Below, one piece after another: positions 62,276 through 64,000 of a stretch of DNA of 64,000 bases (its first letter is position 1; each line of letters starts with the position of its first letter). Origin of the DNA: Allolobophora icterica (lineage: Eukaryota; Annelida; Clitellata; Crassiclitellata; Lumbricidae); contig OY744610.1 of assembly GCA_963556255.1 (NCBI GenBank), positions 63,797,298-63,861,297 of the forward strand. Direction: 5' to 3'. The notes beneath the pieces are model-generated. The model was given only the letters and a program-made list of their open reading frames with translations, was not told where the DNA came from and did no database searches. Made by a program: the position numbers and the translations under genes.

Positions 62276-62480
62276 CTTTATTGGGTTTAATAATGGTAGC
62301 ACAATGGCATGATGTGAGTCAGTTGGTAATTTCACTTCCTCCCAGATTTCATTATAAAATATTAATGGAACTTACGAGCATTCTTATAAATTTTTGTATT
62401 ACTAGTATTCGCATAAGTTTTTACTTTTTTCAGGTTTTTTCAGCTATCAATCGTTTATAATTCAGAGTAGGAATGGAATA
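62276..62480 (-). mobile_element. I-like LINE fragment
   Basis: CACAATGGCATGATGTGAGTCAG and CCTCCCAGATTTCATTATAAAATA match the same RT region as 18298-18410 and 29185-29650. Confidence 0.7.
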
Positions 62481-62592
62481 AAGTTGCACAGCTACAAACA
62501 AAACTCAACTTTGTCCTTAGTTCATAGCAACAAGCTTTGCTCTATTTGTCCTCTGAATTTCGTTGCATTATAGTTTTGAACGAAATGAGCTA

Positions 62593-62630
62593 TTTATAGA
62601 GTGTAAAGGTACCACTTAAAGGTGTTTAAT
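62593..62630 (-). promoter_or_regulatory. PSE-TATA module
   Basis: Core CACTTAAAGGTGTTTAAT at 62613-62630, TTTATAG at 62593-62599, gap 13 bp. Confidence 0.55.
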
Positions 62631-63247
62631 ATAGAAAAGCACTTTTTATTAGTTTCCTAGACCTTAACGACATATCGTGGCTGTCTCTAGCGTTTATAAG
62701 AAGTGTAAATAAGTTGGCGATTTATAATTAGTCTTAAGTACTAATTACAATTACAATATTTTGAAGTTGTGTTGAGAAAATGGTAATATCATATTCTACA
62801 TACGGGTCCTTTGCTGCTGGAAATGTAACCCAAATTTTAGAAGTTTAATGGTATTATGTACGCTCTTGACGTCCATGTGATGTCGTCAAACACAAAATAA
62901 AAGGCCCAATTTAAAAGAGTAATTTTGTAAACTTCCTGTTTCATTTAACGTGCATACAGTTTGTTGAATTATTATTATCAATTTATTTGATGTATGATAT
63001 GATGATAATGGTAGATTCTGACGTGAGGTGTCATTAAACTGAAGAATAACAAAAAAGATTACTTTAAAATTAAAAAATAGGACAAGAATCTAGTGTCATA
63101 ATTATAATTATTATAAGACGTAAGTTAAGGAGAATTAACGAATGCATGAAACACATTATTATTTTAGCTGTTTTTTTTTGTATTAGGGACTTATGTTAAT
63201 CCACATTTCGTCATGAATGATGCGATAGTCATTTTTAAAATGCGTTA

Positions 63248-63286
63248 TTTATAGCATTTGGACTACACGATTTAAAGGTGTTCAAC
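63248..63286 (-). promoter_or_regulatory. PSE-TATA module
   Basis: Core GATTTAAAGGTGTTCAAC at 63269-63286, TTTATAG at 63248-63254, gap 14 bp. Its adjacent hairpin element was interrupted by the hAT MITE. Confidence 0.65.
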
Positions 63287-63321
63287 GATAGCCTAAAAAG
63301 AATTATATTAACGACATCTTG

Positions 63322-63698
63322 CAGTGTTTAATCTAGTCCCCCTCGTCTGGGAGGGGAAACCAGGTTTCTGAAGGGAGCAAAGAATTGACACAAAATTTTG
63401 TCTTCCATCTTTAAAAATTTTCTCAAATTTTCTCAAATTTTTCCATTTTTCATCTTCGAAAAAAGTTGATGACCCTTTTTTTTTTTTTACTTTTTTCCTC
63501 TGTCAAAAATCTTGATGACCTTTTTTTTAGGAATCCATCTCTCTGGGGGGGGGAAAATCATGTGTCTGCATCGATCCTGGGGGGGGATTTTTCCTTCCCT
63601 GATGGTCTGTACATTGTAATATTGCTCGCCTCTGGGGGGGGGGAACATCAATCCTGGGGGGAACTTTCCCCCCCAAAGACGTCTAGATTACTCACTGG
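63322..63698. mobile_element. hAT-like MITE, copy 2 (377 bp)
   Basis: Starts CAGTGTTTAATCTAG and ends CTAGATTACTCACTGG. Flanking 8-bp direct repeats ACATCTTG at 63314-63321 and 63699-63706. Inverted relative to copy 1 and about 60 bp longer. Contains four G8-G9 runs and T-rich stretches. It sits inside the GACATCTTGTGG arm of a hairpin element and is absent from the paralogous site near 19010. Confidence 0.9.
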
Positions 63699-63807
63699 AC
63701 ATCTTGTGCCTATTGAGTGACGTCGACCTCAGGCGACGTTATTCAAAGGAGCAGAGTATCGTAATCTTACTGATCATCGTTGGCAGTTTTCTTTTAATTC
63801 TTCATTT

Positions 63808-63885
63808 ATTCAGTCAGTCAGTCAGTCATACGCTCATTCATTCATTCATTCATTCTTTCGATCATTCATTCATTCATTCTTTATT
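63808..63885. repeat. (CAGT)n / (CATT)n array
   Basis: Short CAGT then CATT repeats; the counterpart of the 400-bp (CATC)n array at 19476-19882. Confidence 0.92.
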
Positions 63886-64000
63886 AATCAGATGGTTTGT
63901 AGTCGTTGTTCAGCGGAGGCCCTCGATGTGTCATTATCGATAATATGCATCAACGTCGTTCCTCTTGTTGTTGTTTCGTCTGCGAACACCAGGTGGCGAC

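Overview
The window is eukaryotic, repeat-rich, AT-rich intergenic DNA from what looks like an invertebrate animal, probably marine. The grounds are long trinucleotide and tetranucleotide arrays, three lineages of non-LTR retrotransposon (I-like with RNase H, L2/CR1-like with a decayed 2A-like motif, RTE-like), tRNA-derived SINEs, and hAT-like and piggyBac-like MITEs. I see no host protein-coding gene. Every long reading frame is a retrotransposon or a frame through a microsatellite. The species cannot be named from the sequence.

The feature that organises the window is a family of about 70 dispersed copies of one module on both strands. It has an 18-bp element, consensus TTAGACACCTTTAAATCG, then a gap of about 13-16 bp, then a TATA box (TATATA or TATAAATA). 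Many copies continue into a TTCGTTCAATCG-like stretch where transcription would start. This is the PSE-plus-TATA layout of SNAPc-dependent small-RNA promoters (U6/snRNA class). Downstream on the same strand many copies have a conserved hairpin, roughly GACGUC-AAC-GGC-loop-GCC-AUAA-GAUGUC followed by GUUAAACA, sometimes preceded by a smaller hairpin around CCCAAGCCUGG and an AAAGAGGAGG stretch. Both hairpins show paired base changes between copies. I read this as a large, degenerate cluster of small structured RNA genes of an unrecognised family. That reading is inference; the motif, its spacing and the hairpin are seen directly.

Layout. 0-12.3 kb: mostly minus-strand modules, with an I-like LINE at 3.8-6.99 kb and a hAT MITE at 8.0-8.3 kb. 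12.3-20.9 kb: modules on both strands, SINEs, an RTE fragment, a CR1/L2 fragment and a 400-bp (CATC)n array. 20.9-26.1 kb: a long I-like LINE that landed just downstream of a module's TATA box. 26.7-28.0 kb: (CT)n and the 5' part of an L2-like ORF2. 28.0-46.6 kb: the densest module array, including near copies of 0.7-3.5 kb at 35.2-38.2 kb. 46.9-49.8 kb: an L2-like LINE with a long intact ORF, minus strand. 50.2-54.8 kb: plus-strand modules, a 1-kb (GGAA)n tract and a (CTA)n tract. 55.07-58.32 kb: a full-length RTE-like LINE with 13-bp target-site duplications. 58.4-64.0 kb: more modules, a third copy of the block seen at 30 and 41 kb, a near copy of 18.3-20.0 kb, and a second hAT MITE.

Transposons have repeatedly landed inside modules: the hAT element in the hairpin, the piggyBac-like element in the PSE, a SINE between hairpin and PSE, and LINEs in the RNA body. 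With the transposons removed the module order is restored, so the array predates them. In module entries, core means the PSE-like 18-mer and gap means the distance to the TATA box.
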